Below are positions 1 through 7,092 of a stretch of 29,544 bases of DNA, piece after piece. Where the stretch lies: positions 1-29,544 of the IMG/VR virus record IMGVR_UViG_3300009183_000266. One strand, written 5' to 3'. The notes under the pieces were generated by a model. It saw only the letters and a list, made by a program, of their open reading frames with translations, made no database searches and had not been told where the DNA came from. A program made the translations under genes and the position numbers. Every line of letters starts with the position of its first letter. Within the stretch, counting starts at the first letter, position 1. Source of the stretch: a virus.

Positions 1-1
1 A

Positions 2-508
2 AGCTATTCTTATACTCTTCCAGCAGCATCGGTATCTGTTTTAGGGGGCGTTAGGATTGGGACGGGTGTTGGTCTGGATGCAAACGGATTCCTGATCTCT
101 GATGTTAAGCTCACCACAAACACTTTCACAGGCACGCAAAACCTCGGTGGCAACCTGATCACTCAGCCAAAGTTACAGGCATACAGAGAGACAAGTACAG
201 CACCAACGATTTCTGCTGGCACGCTTACTCTGGATCTATCTGGTAGCAACTTCTTCGCCGTGAGTTTAAATGCCGCCATCACAACCCTGACCATCAGCAA
301 CACCCCAGCAAGCTCCGCAGCAAGTTTTACGCTGGAATTTACAGCAGACGGCACAGCTCGGGCAGTGACTTGGGGAGCGGCCATCAAATGGTCTGGCGGG
401 ACTGCTCCAACTCTGACCAGCACCAGCGGCAAGAAGGATGTGTTTGCGTTTTATTCTAACGATGGCGGGACAAGCTGGCAGGGTTTTACAGGAGGTCAAA
501 ACTTCTGA
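2..508 (+). CDS. Tail-fibre-like structural protein, C-terminal part (5' truncated by window edge)
   Basis: The frame is open from the first bases of the window, so only the last 168 residues are seen and the true start lies outside. The visible part begins with a repeat-like stretch (LPAASVSVLGGVRIGTGVGL) of the kind that decorates phage tail fibres. It is followed by a Thr/Ser-rich beta-strand region and ends in an aromatic Gly-rich tail (YSNDGGTSWQGFTGGQNF). There is no signal peptide, membrane segment or catalytic motif in view. Its stop overlaps the next start by one base (TGATG), so it is translationally coupled to the LamG protein. A receptor-binding or tail-fibre role is inferred from composition and neighbours only. 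An internal ATG at 260 would give 82 aa, but the upstream frame is clearly coding. Confidence 0.7.
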   Translation, partial: SYSYTLPAASVSVLGGVRIGTGVGLDANGFLISDVKLTTNTFTGTQNLGGNLITQPKLQAYRETSTAPTISAGTLTLDLSGSNFFAVSLNAAITTLTISNTPASSAASFTLEFTADGTARAVTWGAAIKWSGGTAPTLTSTSGKKDVFAFYSNDGGTSWQGFTGGQNF

Positions 509-2547
509 TGCTAGCCAATATCATTCGGAACGCCAAGAAGTATTCGACAACAGGCGACCCTTACTATTCAGCCGTTTCGCTCATGCTCAGTATGGATGGA
601 ACGAATGGATCGACCACATTTACTGATTCTGGGCCAAATGCTTTCACGCTAACGAGGTATGGAACAGCGGCAGTCAGCACGACCCAGAGTAAGTATGGTG
701 GAGCATCAGGCTATTTTGACGGCAGCGGTGCAAGACTGGGATTAAGCTCTACCGCAATTGATTTTGGGACAGGAGATTTTACAGCGGAATGCTGGATATA
801 TTTGAATGCGTCTCCATCTAGTGCCAACGCTCACATTATGGGAAAACATGTTTACGGAATTAGTGCGTCTTGGATTTTACAGATCAACACCTCAAGAGTC
901 TTGTCGTTTCTTTGGAATGACGGCGTAAACATCCTCTCAACCGGAACAGCTTTAAACCTTTCGCAGTGGTATCACATTGCAGCTTGCAGAAGCGGGTCAA
1001 CTCTTAGGGTGTTTATCAATGGAACTCAAGTCGCAACCACTACGATTAGTTACACGTTCTCTTCAACCACAGAGTTCACGGTGTGTTCAGCGTCAAATGA
1101 CAACGCTCTTTCCCGTGTAAATGCTTATATCGACGACCTCAGAATTTCCCAATTCGCTCGCTACGTCTCCAATTTCACGCCTCCCACAGCAGCATTGCCA
1201 ACAACCGCATCCTCCACGGTGGCCGACCCTTACTACAATTACACATCCCTCCTGCTGCACATGGATGGCACGAACGCATCAACGAACTTTGTGGATTCTG
1301 GGCCAAATGCACTGGCAGTGACTGCGGCAGGAAATGCTCAAATCAGCACGACTCAAAGCAAGTATGGTGGGGCAAGTGCTTATTTTGATGGGACGGGAGA
1401 TTACCTGTCAGCCAGTAGCCCTGATATCACTGGATCGTGGACTGTCGAATGCTGGTGGTATCCATCCACGGTCACGGTGCAACAAACGATCTTGTCTTGC
1501 AATAGTGGATCGTCGGCAGGGATCAATATTTGGTGCAACACCTCGGGTCGGATGGTGGTTGATAACGGGGTAACAGGGCAAGCCGCATTTACAGGAGGTT
1601 CTTTCACGGCTAATCAGTGGAACCATATTACAGTCGTGCGAAACGGAACAACTACAACGGGATATATTAATGGATCGGCAGTTGGAAGCAACACGTTCTC
1701 GCCTATATCTTCATCATTTATAAATGTTGGTCGTTATGCAGCAACTCCGTTTGCTTATCTAAATGGCTACATCGACGACCTCAGAATCACCCGATTCGCT
1801 CGCTACGTCTCCACGTTCACGCCTCCCACAGCAGCACTACCAGACATTTACAACCCGTACACTTCGCTGCCTGTCACAGGTGCTGCGTTATGGCTTGCTG
1901 GTGATGACAGTTCAACGCTTTACACAGATGCTGGTAGCAGTGCGGTTACCAAGAGCGGCGATCTTGTCTACCAGTGGTCGGATAAGTCAGGCAATGGCCG
2001 AAATGCAACGCAAGCCACCAGCGGAAACAGGCCCACCTGGGTTGCCCCCGCAAATGCCAGAAATAATCTTGGTGCGGTAGGGTTTAATGCGTCTCAGTGG
2101 ATTAATCTGGCGGACAACACTTCTTTGGCATTTGGGACTAGCGATTTCACGGTAGAATGCTGGATCAAACCAACTTCGTTTTCGGGGACTTCATTCCTTC
2201 TTGGTGCTGCAACAAATAGCTTTTGTATTTACTTTGCAAGTACGGGTGCATTAAATATTGGACAATACGGTGTTGCTGGGCTAGTCGCATCATCTGTTAT
2301 CTCCACCAGCACTTGGACGCACATTGCAGTTTCACGTTCTGGAACAAGTCTAAGGGTGTTTTTGAATGGGACATTGACAAATACCTTAACGAATTCCAGC
2401 AACTTTCAAGGCAGTCAAGTCACACGCATTGGACAAGACCCAGCACCGTCAAACGGCAATACCAACTACAACGGACAGATTCAGAACCTCATCATCTACA
2501 AGGGTCAAGCCCTCTACACCGCAAACTTCACCCCGTTTATGTCATAA
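508..2547 (+). CDS. Triple LamG (concanavalin-A-like) domain protein, probable receptor-binding virion protein
   Basis: A 679-residue protein built from three consecutive LamG-like jelly-roll domains at about residues 20-230, 240-445 and 450-679. Each has the signature order of a ...DSGPNA/KSGNGRNA loop, a YFDG or FNAS strand, FTxECW(I/W), a (S/T)xWTH/QWNHI strand with R(S/N)GT and (F/Y)(I/L)NG, and a closing Y(I/N)DDLRI or IQNLIIY strand. LamG_3-type domains bind carbohydrate or cell-surface ligands, so a virion adhesin role is inferred. Domains 1 and 2 are much closer to each other than to domain 3, also at the DNA level. The start overlaps the upstream stop (TGATG), and the stop is 9 bp before the next start. 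No membrane anchor is seen. Confidence 0.85.
   Translation: MLANIIRNAKKYSTTGDPYYSAVSLMLSMDGTNGSTTFTDSGPNAFTLTRYGTAAVSTTQSKYGGASGYFDGSGARLGLSSTAIDFGTGDFTAECWIYLNASPSSANAHIMGKHVYGISASWILQINTSRVLSFLWNDGVNILSTGTALNLSQWYHIAACRSGSTLRVFINGTQVATTTISYTFSSTTEFTVCSASNDNALSRVNAYIDDLRISQFARYVSNFTPPTAALPTTASSTVADPYYNYTSLLLHMDGTNASTNFVDSGPNALAVTAAGNAQISTTQSKYGGASAYFDGTGDYLSASSPDITGSWTVECWWYPSTVTVQQTILSCNSGSSAGINIWCNTSGRMVVDNGVTGQAAFTGGSFTANQWNHITVVRNGTTTTGYINGSAVGSNTFSPISSSFINVGRYAATPFAYLNGYIDDLRITRFARYVSTFTPPTAALPDIYNPYTSLPVTGAALWLAGDDSSTLYTDAGSSAVTKSGDLVYQWSDKSGNGRNATQATSGNRPTWVAPANARNNLGAVGFNASQWINLADNTSLAFGTSDFTVECWIKPTSFSGTSFLLGAATNSFCIYFASTGALNIGQYGVAGLVASSVISTSTWTHIAVSRSGTSLRVFLNGTLTNTLTNSSNFQGSQVTRIGQDPAPSNGNTNYNGQIQNLIIYKGQALYTANFTPFMS
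591..1842 (+). repeat. Tandem duplication of the LamG coding module
   Basis: Two long blocks are repeated with few differences. The stretch near 593-640 recurs near 1263-1310 (shared GATTCTGGGCCAAATGC). The stretch near 1122-1200 recurs near 1762-1842 (shared ATCGACGACCTCAGAAT and TTCACGCCTCCCACAGCAGC). The period is about 640-670 bp, one LamG domain. This looks like a recent in-gene duplication. Confidence 0.8.
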
Positions 2548-2556
2548 GGAGCAGTC

Positions 2557-3135
2557 ATGCAGTATTGCCAAGTCAGTCCAAACGGTCAAATCTCCAGCCC
2601 ACAGTGGCTACCACAGTCCTTCACGACTGTATCCAACTTCAGTGCTTTGGACGATGCAAGTTTAGCCACATACGGCTATTACCCGTACATTCCATCGCCA
2701 ATCCCAGCGTACAACCCTGCCACACAGCGGATTCAGCAATCATTCACGTTTGATGGCACATCCGTAAGTGATACATGGACAGTCGTTGATCTGACAGCGC
2801 AAGAGCAGCAAGCATACCTCATTCAAAGGCTCACAGAAATCGGCAACGGAATCGGCTCATTTCTCGATCAAGCGGTGTCCGTAAAGCAATACGATTCCAT
2901 CCTGTCAGCCACAAGCTGGACACTGAGCAACATAACGACCTATAAGGCCGAGGGCGAAGCAGCATTAGCCTATCGGGACTCCATCTGGAGCTTGTTTTAC
3001 AACATGGTTCAGGCTGTTCAGGCTGGTACTCAGGCAGTTCCTACAGTGGGCGAGTTCTTCGCATCCCTGCCACCTCTCTGGCCTGTAAACAACGGCAACG
3101 GAACATCCAACGGAACAGCTAACGGTCCAATCTGA
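2557..3135 (+). CDS. Probable tail-fibre-associated protein, family not recognised
   Basis: 192 residues, preceded by a good Shine-Dalgarno (AAGGAG, 5 nt before the ATG). The N-terminal half is Ser/Tyr/Pro-rich. The middle (about residues 80-165) is helical with a TAQEQQAYLIQRLTEIG segment, a layout often seen in phage proteins that accompany tail fibres (fibre-assembly or DUF4376-like). I cannot assign it firmly. The C-terminus is a low-complexity Asn/Gly/Thr tail (NNGNGTSNGTANGPI). No signal peptide or membrane helix. It ends in a one-base stop/start overlap with the small membrane protein downstream. A virion or fibre-accessory role is inferred from position. Confidence 0.6.
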   Translation: MQYCQVSPNGQISSPQWLPQSFTTVSNFSALDDASLATYGYYPYIPSPIPAYNPATQRIQQSFTFDGTSVSDTWTVVDLTAQEQQAYLIQRLTEIGNGIGSFLDQAVSVKQYDSILSATSWTLSNITTYKAEGEAALAYRDSIWSLFYNMVQAVQAGTQAVPTVGEFFASLPPLWPVNNGNGTSNGTANGPI

Positions 3136-3344
3136 TGACTTTCAGTGCTGCCGCCAAGAACTTTGTCGTGTTGATCACAGTTGCAATCGTGCTGCTGATT
3201 GTTGATCTGATCAAGTGGCAAAGCGGCGGCGTGACATGGTCTGAAGCAATCTGGGAAGTCAATCAGCACAGTCTCAGCTTTGCACTCGGTGTTGGAGTTG
3301 TTCTGGGCCACTGCTTCACTGTTCCTAAAGGACTCGGCAAATGA
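3135..3344 (+). CDS. Small membrane protein, holin candidate
   Basis: 69 residues with two hydrophobic segments, about 10-26 (FVVLITVAIVLLIVDLI) and about 47-61 (LSFALGVGVVLGHCF), separated by a short polar stretch with KWQSGG. It ends in a basic tail (PKGLGK). Size and topology fit a small class II-like holin or another phage inner-membrane protein, but no family-specific motif is visible. The start lies in a TGATG overlap with the preceding stop, and the stop overlaps the next ATG (ATGA), so it belongs to a tightly coupled run of small genes. Two other candidate membrane proteins (3941, 4237) compete for the holin role. Confidence 0.6.
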   Translation: MTFSAAAKNFVVLITVAIVLLIVDLIKWQSGGVTWSEAIWEVNQHSLSFALGVGVVLGHCFTVPKGLGK

Positions 3345-3586
3345 CAGGCAGAGAATTTCTTGACTGGATGATAGGCAGACAAAAGCCAACGCTTGAAGAA
3401 ATGGCGAAACGAGCTGCACGGCAAAATGCAATTGAGCGATATAACTTGGACTCCAAGCGGCACGCCCAACTAATCACCCAGCTCGTCAATGCCCCTGCTC
3501 CAGTGTTTCAAAACTATCTGGACGACCCAAATTACACCTGGAATCCCAGCGTCATCCCAGTGCCACCCAAACCAAGGCCGATCTGA
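3341..3586 (+). CDS. Small protein of unknown function
   Basis: 81 residues, not recognised. The N-terminal 55 residues are charged and predicted helical (MTGREFLDWMIGRQKPTLEEMAKRAARQ is the region to inspect, residues 1-28). The C-terminus is Pro-rich (VPPKPRPI). No Cys, signal peptide or membrane segment. It is coupled on both sides by ATGA and TGATG overlaps with the membrane protein and the nuclease gene, which supports it being a real gene of the same transcript. Confidence 0.55.
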   Translation: MTGREFLDWMIGRQKPTLEEMAKRAARQNAIERYNLDSKRHAQLITQLVNAPAPVFQNYLDDPNYTWNPSVIPVPPKPRPI

Positions 3587-3939
3587 TGAACCCAGTCGTC
3601 AACTACACCTACGCAGCTAGGCTTGAGCGAATCATCGACGGTGATACGGCAGTCTTAATGATTGACTTGGGTTTTGACATGCAGACACGGCAGCATGTTC
3701 GCTTTAAAGGCTACAACGCCCCAGAAATGCACAAATCGCTCGCAATCGAAGGCATTAGAGCCAAGGCTGAACTGGAAACGCTTCTATCTGGCAAGCAACT
3801 GGTGGTCACGACAACTCAAGACTTTCAGCAGACCTTTGCACGCTATCTGGCCGATGTTTACGTCATTCACCAAACCGGCATCGAATCTGTGTCAGAACAT
3901 ATGATCAAGTATGGATTCAACGTCAAACAGGGGGATTGA
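3586..3939 (+). CDS. Staphylococcal-nuclease-like (thermonuclease, SNase family) endonuclease
   Basis: 117 residues forming one SNase (OB-fold) domain. The calcium and catalytic elements are all visible. IIDGDTAV (residues 16-23) supplies Asp18, Asp20 and Thr21. VRFKGYNAPEM (38-48) supplies Arg39 and Glu47, equivalent to Arg35 and Glu43 of staphylococcal nuclease. FARYLADVYV (84-93) supplies Arg86, equivalent to Arg87. The family hydrolyses DNA and RNA with calcium. No signal peptide is present, so it should act in the cytoplasm of the infected cell, for example on host DNA, or be carried in the virion; both are inference. It starts in a TGATG overlap with the preceding gene, and its stop is just before the next ATG. 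Confidence 0.88.
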   Translation: MNPVVNYTYAARLERIIDGDTAVLMIDLGFDMQTRQHVRFKGYNAPEMHKSLAIEGIRAKAELETLLSGKQLVVTTTQDFQQTFARYLADVYVIHQTGIESVSEHMIKYGFNVKQGD

Positions 3940-3940
3940 T

Positions 3941-4201
3941 ATGAGCGAAGACGAACTAAAGAATCTGCCGAGCCTTCAGGGCTACATCAACGTCGAAGAG
4001 CTTAAATTAACGCTCCTAAAGGCGTTCGGAACAGGCTCGGTTTCGGCTTTGATTCTAACCCTTCTGACTGTCATCCTCGAGAACCTCAGCAAGATTTATG
4101 TAGGTCCGGCAGCAGCAGTCGTAATTTCAGTCGCATCCGCTTTAGCAGCATTGCTTAAGGCTCATCAAGTCGGGATGAAGTATTTACAAGAGGGCGAGTA
4201 A
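3941..4201 (+). CDS. Small membrane protein, holin candidate
   Basis: 86 residues from the ATG at 3941, chosen over the in-frame ATG at 3911 because it sits after a GGGGG Shine-Dalgarno and just beyond the nuclease stop. An acidic N-terminus (MSEDELKNLPSL) is followed by two hydrophobic helices at about 35-52 (VSALILTLLTVILENL) and 57-75 (AAAVVISVASALAALL), then a short charged tail (KAHQVGMKYLQEGE). Two-helix topology with a charged C-terminus is typical of phage holins, but no named family can be confirmed. An apparent promoter overlaps its 3' end. Confidence 0.6.
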   Translation: MSEDELKNLPSLQGYINVEELKLTLLKAFGTGSVSALILTLLTVILENLSKIYVGPAAAVVISVASALAALLKAHQVGMKYLQEGE

Positions 4202-4212
4202 CAGGTTATAAT
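4183..4212 (+). promoter_or_regulatory. Candidate sigma70 promoter inside the late cluster
   Basis: TTTACA (4183-4188), an 18-bp spacer and a perfect TATAAT (4207-4212) lie at the end of the holin-like gene, 25 bp before the ATG at 4237. This would give separate expression of the genes from 4237 onward. Confidence 0.5.
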
Positions 4213-4236
4213 ATGCTTATATGAAGAGGCCTCGAA

Positions 4237-4572
4237 ATGTCGTCTTCCGCCGCCACCGTGTCAGCATACGACCGCACCGCACCCCAAGACCCCAATCGGA
4301 TCTTAGCGATGCAAACACCCGACCCCTCGTTCGACCTCCTGAACCCCAATGTGGGATGGGTGATCGGCCCAATTGCTGTCACAACAAACTGGGTGGGGGC
4401 CAATCTGGTGAATGTCGATCTGAGCTGGGCAGAGTTGCTGTACAGCGTTGCGGCTGTGATATATGCAAGTGCGGGCTTAGTGAAGAGCTTCAAAGAGAAG
4501 CGGCAATCCAACTCCTCCCAGACATCCAAATCATCTTCGACTGACAAAGAAGAGACAATCGACCTGAAATAA
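4237..4572 (+). CDS. Small single-helix membrane protein, unknown function
   Basis: 111 residues with one hydrophobic segment at about 65-82 (AELLYSVAAVIYASAGLV), preceded by a polar N-terminal region with a GWVIGPIAVTTNWVGANLV stretch. It is followed by a Ser/Lys-rich charged tail (residues 83-111). Another frame starting at 4221 is open, but its product is Arg/Pro-rich and lacks structure, so this frame is preferred. The Shine-Dalgarno is weak (GAAGAGG). The candidate promoter at 4183-4212 lies just upstream. It could be a holin, antiholin or spanin-type component by position, but nothing in the sequence decides this. Confidence 0.5.
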   Translation: MSSSAATVSAYDRTAPQDPNRILAMQTPDPSFDLLNPNVGWVIGPIAVTTNWVGANLVNVDLSWAELLYSVAAVIYASAGLVKSFKEKRQSNSSQTSKSSSTDKEETIDLK

Positions 4573-4658
4573 CCTCTGTCCCCAGAAGGGTAAGGTGATC
4601 TAAGTGCCGGTTGGTCAAACGGTTCCATCGACTCCAATCACTTGAAAGGTGAGCAATC

Positions 4659-4898
4659 ATGTTTATCGAAGCCATTTTCTTGTACGCCGCACAGCCGGAA
4701 TGCCCAAAAGGCAACTGCAATCCAGTTCAAGTAATCACGACAACAACTACGGTTGAAAAGACTGTGTCGCCGCTGATCACTTTGCCACCTCGCCCAGGTA
4801 ATGGTGGTCGTCGCCCAAGGCTATTTCTTTTTAATCGCAAGCCAGCGGCAACGAAAATGAATTACATCTACATCTGTCCCAACGGGGCATGCAAATAA
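4659..4898 (+). CDS. Small Cys-containing protein, unknown function
   Basis: 79 residues with a hydrophobic start (MFIEAIFLYAAQ) followed by a Cys pair (ECPKGNC). The middle is Thr-rich (VITTTTTVEKT), then comes a basic Pro/Gly/Arg stretch (PPRPGNGGRRPR), and a second Cys pair sits at the end (YICPNGACK). The two CPxGxC-like motifs at opposite ends could form disulphides or bind metal. The hydrophobic N-terminus is too short for a convincing signal peptide. The Shine-Dalgarno is GAAAGGTGAG. The same CACTTGAAAGGTG leader also precedes the tail chaperone gene (13200-13212). The stop overlaps the next ATG (TAATG). Confidence 0.45.
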   Translation: MFIEAIFLYAAQPECPKGNCNPVQVITTTTTVEKTVSPLITLPPRPGNGGRRPRLFLFNRKPAATKMNYIYICPNGACK

Positions 4899-5080
4899 TG
4901 TTTACCCAACTCATCATACGCCTGATGACCCCACTGATCGTGGAAGTGATCAAGGAATTGCTCCAGCAACTCGCCAGGGGCGAAGTCGTGAGCCTCAACG
5001 AGGAAACGGTTAAAGCCGCAATGGTTCAGCGTGAAGACGCTATTTCCAAAGCAGTAGCCGCAGCGACAGCTGGCCTGTGA
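4898..5080 (+). CDS. Small helical protein, unknown function
   Basis: 60 residues from the ATG at 4898, preferred over 4889 because it forms a TAATG stop/start overlap with the preceding gene. The N-terminal half is amphipathic to hydrophobic (MFTQLIIRLMTPLIVEVIKE), and the C-terminal half is charged then Ala-rich (ISKAVAAATAGL). Probably helical throughout, with no recognised family. Its stop (TGA, 5078-5080) overlaps a GTG that starts the next tiny gene. Confidence 0.5.
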   Translation: MFTQLIIRLMTPLIVEVIKELLQQLARGEVVSLNEETVKAAMVQREDAISKAVAAATAGL

Positions 5081-5214
5081 TACGGGTGTTAGCCACTTTC
5101 GGATACATCATACTTGGAATTCTTATCGGTTTGTCCTTGTGTCTCTACTGGTCTATGGATGACGACTGGTACGAGAAGTGGGAACACCAGGACAAGCCGG
5201 AGGGGTGGGATTGA
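5077..5214 (+). CDS. 45-aa single-pass membrane protein
   Basis: Starts at GTG 5077 in a GTGA overlap with the upstream stop and ends TGA at 5214, two bases before the next ATG, so it exactly fills the gap. The product has a hydrophobic helix at about residues 5-22 (LATFGYIILGILIGLSLC) followed by a strongly polar aromatic tail (YWSMDDDWYEKWEHQDKPEG, ends WD). Small type II-like membrane proteins of this kind occur in phage lysis clusters, but the function here is unknown. Confidence 0.5.
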   Translation: MIRVLATFGYIILGILIGLSLCLYWSMDDDWYEKWEHQDKPEGWD

Positions 5215-5216
5215 CT

Positions 5217-5720
5217 ATGCTTTTTGCCGCATTGATGCTACTTGGGCAGACCTCGATCCCCTCTTTCAATGTGCCTCCGGTGACGGAAGTTTCCATTGTT
5301 TTTGTGGATCGCGGTAGGACATACGTTGTCGGGACACAATCTGGAACAGTCAAGGCTTATGACGGGCAGGAAAACCCTGACTCCGAAAAGAAGCCCGTTC
5401 CCCCGCACCTGACAGGCCTTGCAAACGAGTTCTGGTCCATAGTCACCATTACTGTGCCTGACAAGGCAAAACGCAAGCAAGGGGCATTAGCCCTCGACAA
5501 ATCGATACAGATCACGGAAGCACAGGCTGGAGCGTTGGGCCTGGACATGGCTCAGATCATCGGATTATTGGCAAAGAGTGCTGACGACAATGGCGTTCGG
5601 ACTTATTGGGCTGGTGTGGGTCTTGGCGATCTGCTTGCAAGCAAGGGATACAAGACACGCGAAGAATTGCTGGCAGCATTAGCTGAAATCAAAAAGGCCT
5701 GTGAGGAGTTGAGCAAATGA
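5217..5720 (+). CDS. Secreted or membrane-tethered protein, unknown function
   Basis: 167 residues from the ATG at 5217, chosen over 5178 because it follows a GGAGGGG Shine-Dalgarno and begins a plausible signal sequence (MLFAALMLLGQTSIPS). The body carries a short beta region with an RGRTYVVGTQSGTVKAY segment, then a helical C-terminal half (residues about 70-167, ending REELLAALAEIKKACEELSK). No Cys pattern or catalytic motif is recognised. It overlaps the C1 protease start (ATGA). Lying between membrane proteins and a protease, it may work in the envelope, which is inference. Confidence 0.55.
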   Translation: MLFAALMLLGQTSIPSFNVPPVTEVSIVFVDRGRTYVVGTQSGTVKAYDGQENPDSEKKPVPPHLTGLANEFWSIVTITVPDKAKRKQGALALDKSIQITEAQAGALGLDMAQIIGLLAKSADDNGVRTYWAGVGLGDLLASKGYKTREELLAALAEIKKACEELSK

Positions 5721-6625
5721 CCCCCTACGACGCCCTCAATTTCGGCTTCGGCTGGCACAAAGATCCTCAGGAAGTCGCCCGAATCGTCTCCGAAAACGGA
5801 ATCCAAGGCTTTTCCGCAACGGCTCCCCACCTCATGGGTTCTGCTCCGACTGGTCCTGTGATCCTCACAAAATACATGGACATGGTCTGGGGCAAGGACA
5901 AATGGATCTACAATCAAGGCTCCTGCGGCTCATGCGTTGCCAACGGTGCTGGAATGGCGGCAGAAATCCTCGTAGCCGAAGACATAACAGATAAAGGTGC
6001 TGAGAATCCCGGTCGCCTTGACTGCATGTCCATCTACTGGGGTAGTCGTGTCGAAATCGGTGGTGGAAGAATTTCAGGGGAAGGCTCGGTCGGAGCCTGG
6101 GCGGCCCAGTATTTACAGAAATATGGATGCCTCCCCCGTAAGAAATATGCATCCGTAGATCTTACAGAATACTCTGCGGCTTTGTGCTGCTCAGGCTATG
6201 CCCGAAAAGGTGTTCCTGACGATCTCGAGCCTACGGCAAAGCTCCACCCAATCAAGTCTTACGCTAAGGTGGACGAGTGGGATGAACTGGTCAGTGCGAT
6301 CACCTCTGGTTACCCAGTCACAGTCGCTTCCGATCAGGGGTTTAGCTACAAGCGTGATGCAAACGGATTCTCAGCCCCTAAAGGCTCCTGGTCGCACCAA
6401 CAGATCATCATTGGGATTGACCTCTCGGACGATTCCGCAGTGATTCTAAATTCATGGGGCAACGACTGGATCTCAGGCCCGAAACCCGAATGGATGCCCG
6501 CTGGAAGCTATAAGATCCGCAAGAAAACTGCGGAAAGCATGCTTAAAGAGGGCGATTCGTGGGCCTTCAGTGATCTGGCTGGCTGGCAACGTAAAGAAAT
6601 TCCTTGGGCGAAACTCAATTGGTAG
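5717..6625 (+). CDS. Papain-like C1 family cysteine peptidase
   Basis: 302 residues with the catalytic set of the papain family. Oxyanion Gln67 and nucleophile Cys73 are in NQGSCGSCVANG (residues 66-77; papain-like enzymes have QGSCGSCWAF). His227 is in WSHQQIIIGID (225-235) and Asn245 is in ILNSWGNDW (243-251). There is no signal peptide and no propeptide of usual length; about 60 residues precede the core. Extra Cys residues at 70, 103, 138, 157 and 158 could form disulphides. C1 peptidases are uncommon in phages. This one follows the small membrane and secreted genes where an endolysin would be expected, and precedes the capsid genes, so a lysis, virion-entry or maturation role is possible. 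It starts in an ATGA overlap. Confidence 0.85.
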   Translation: MTPYDALNFGFGWHKDPQEVARIVSENGIQGFSATAPHLMGSAPTGPVILTKYMDMVWGKDKWIYNQGSCGSCVANGAGMAAEILVAEDITDKGAENPGRLDCMSIYWGSRVEIGGGRISGEGSVGAWAAQYLQKYGCLPRKKYASVDLTEYSAALCCSGYARKGVPDDLEPTAKLHPIKSYAKVDEWDELVSAITSGYPVTVASDQGFSYKRDANGFSAPKGSWSHQQIIIGIDLSDDSAVILNSWGNDWISGPKPEWMPAGSYKIRKKTAESMLKEGDSWAFSDLAGWQRKEIPWAKLNW

Positions 6626-6732
6626 CCTGGACTCTGTTCCTGCTGTATTTCCATCTGTACTTGATCTTCAACACAATCGCTCTGGCAATAGGGACCATTA
6701 GACATGCCTCAAGAACCAGACGACGACGATGA
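6619..6732 (+). CDS. Possible 37-aa hydrophobic peptide
   Basis: A TTG at 6619 overlaps the protease stop and opens a frame encoding a hydrophobic helix (LFLLYFHLYLIFNTIALAIG) followed by an Arg-rich end (RHASRTRRRR). It fills the gap before 6704 and overlaps that gene's first codons. The hydrophobic-then-basic pattern is suggestive, but the rare start codon and lack of a clear Shine-Dalgarno leave it doubtful. Confidence 0.25.
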   Translation: MVAWTLFLLYFHLYLIFNTIALAIGTIRHASRTRRRR

Positions 6733-7024
6733 AGTCACAAAGAAGTCTCCAATTGACTCGCTCTTGGTCGATTTCGAGCAAATTGATGTTCAGGATAACG
6801 AAGGCTTTCAAGCCTGTGTCCTGCATCACTCCCGCTTGCAATCTCTTCTGGGGGTTTGGCTACATGCTTCTCAAATGCAGTTGAGCAGCGAAGACGATCT
6901 GGTCATGGACGAACTCCGGCAGCAACTAAAGCTCCTCTTGGCCGATCAGACCCATGACAAATACCTGAAGACAGTCAGCGTGTTTCGTACAGGAGACTAC
7001 ACGGCAGAACCGGAAAAGATTTAG
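6704..7024 (+). CDS. Small acidic protein of unknown function
   Basis: 106 residues, very acidic at the N-terminus (MPQEPDDDDEV), then predicted helical (residues 15-90, including SRLQSLLGVWLHASQMQL and DELRQQLKLLLADQ). No recognised domain. Short acidic helical proteins next to head genes can be scaffold-like or accessory factors, but nothing here shows that. It is the last gene before the intergenic region with a candidate promoter for the capsid genes, so it probably ends the preceding transcription unit. The Shine-Dalgarno is weak. Confidence 0.5.
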   Translation: MPQEPDDDDEVTKKSPIDSLLVDFEQIDVQDNEGFQACVLHHSRLQSLLGVWLHASQMQLSSEDDLVMDELRQQLKLLLADQTHDKYLKTVSVFRTGDYTAEPEKI

Positions 7025-7025
7025 T

Positions 7026-7055
7026 TTGCATCAACAATTGTTTATCTGTTAATAT
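7026..7055 (+). promoter_or_regulatory. Candidate promoter for the head module
   Basis: TTGCAT (7026-7031), an 18-bp spacer and TAATAT (7050-7055) lie in a markedly AT-rich 68-bp gap upstream of the prohead protease. Matches are 4 of 6 at each box, so this is tentative. Confidence 0.35.
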
Positions 7056-7092
7056 ATATATGTGAGTATCAATCTATTGCGAGGAAAATATC

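Noticed and set aside
2223-2753. 176-aa plus-strand ORF overlapping the LamG gene end
   Set aside because: It is out of frame with the LamG domain and the next gene, has no Shine-Dalgarno and no domain; a shadow.
4221-4544. Alternative 107-aa plus-strand ORF overlapping the gene at 4237
   Set aside because: The product is Arg/Pro-rich without structure, while the other frame has a clear membrane helix.
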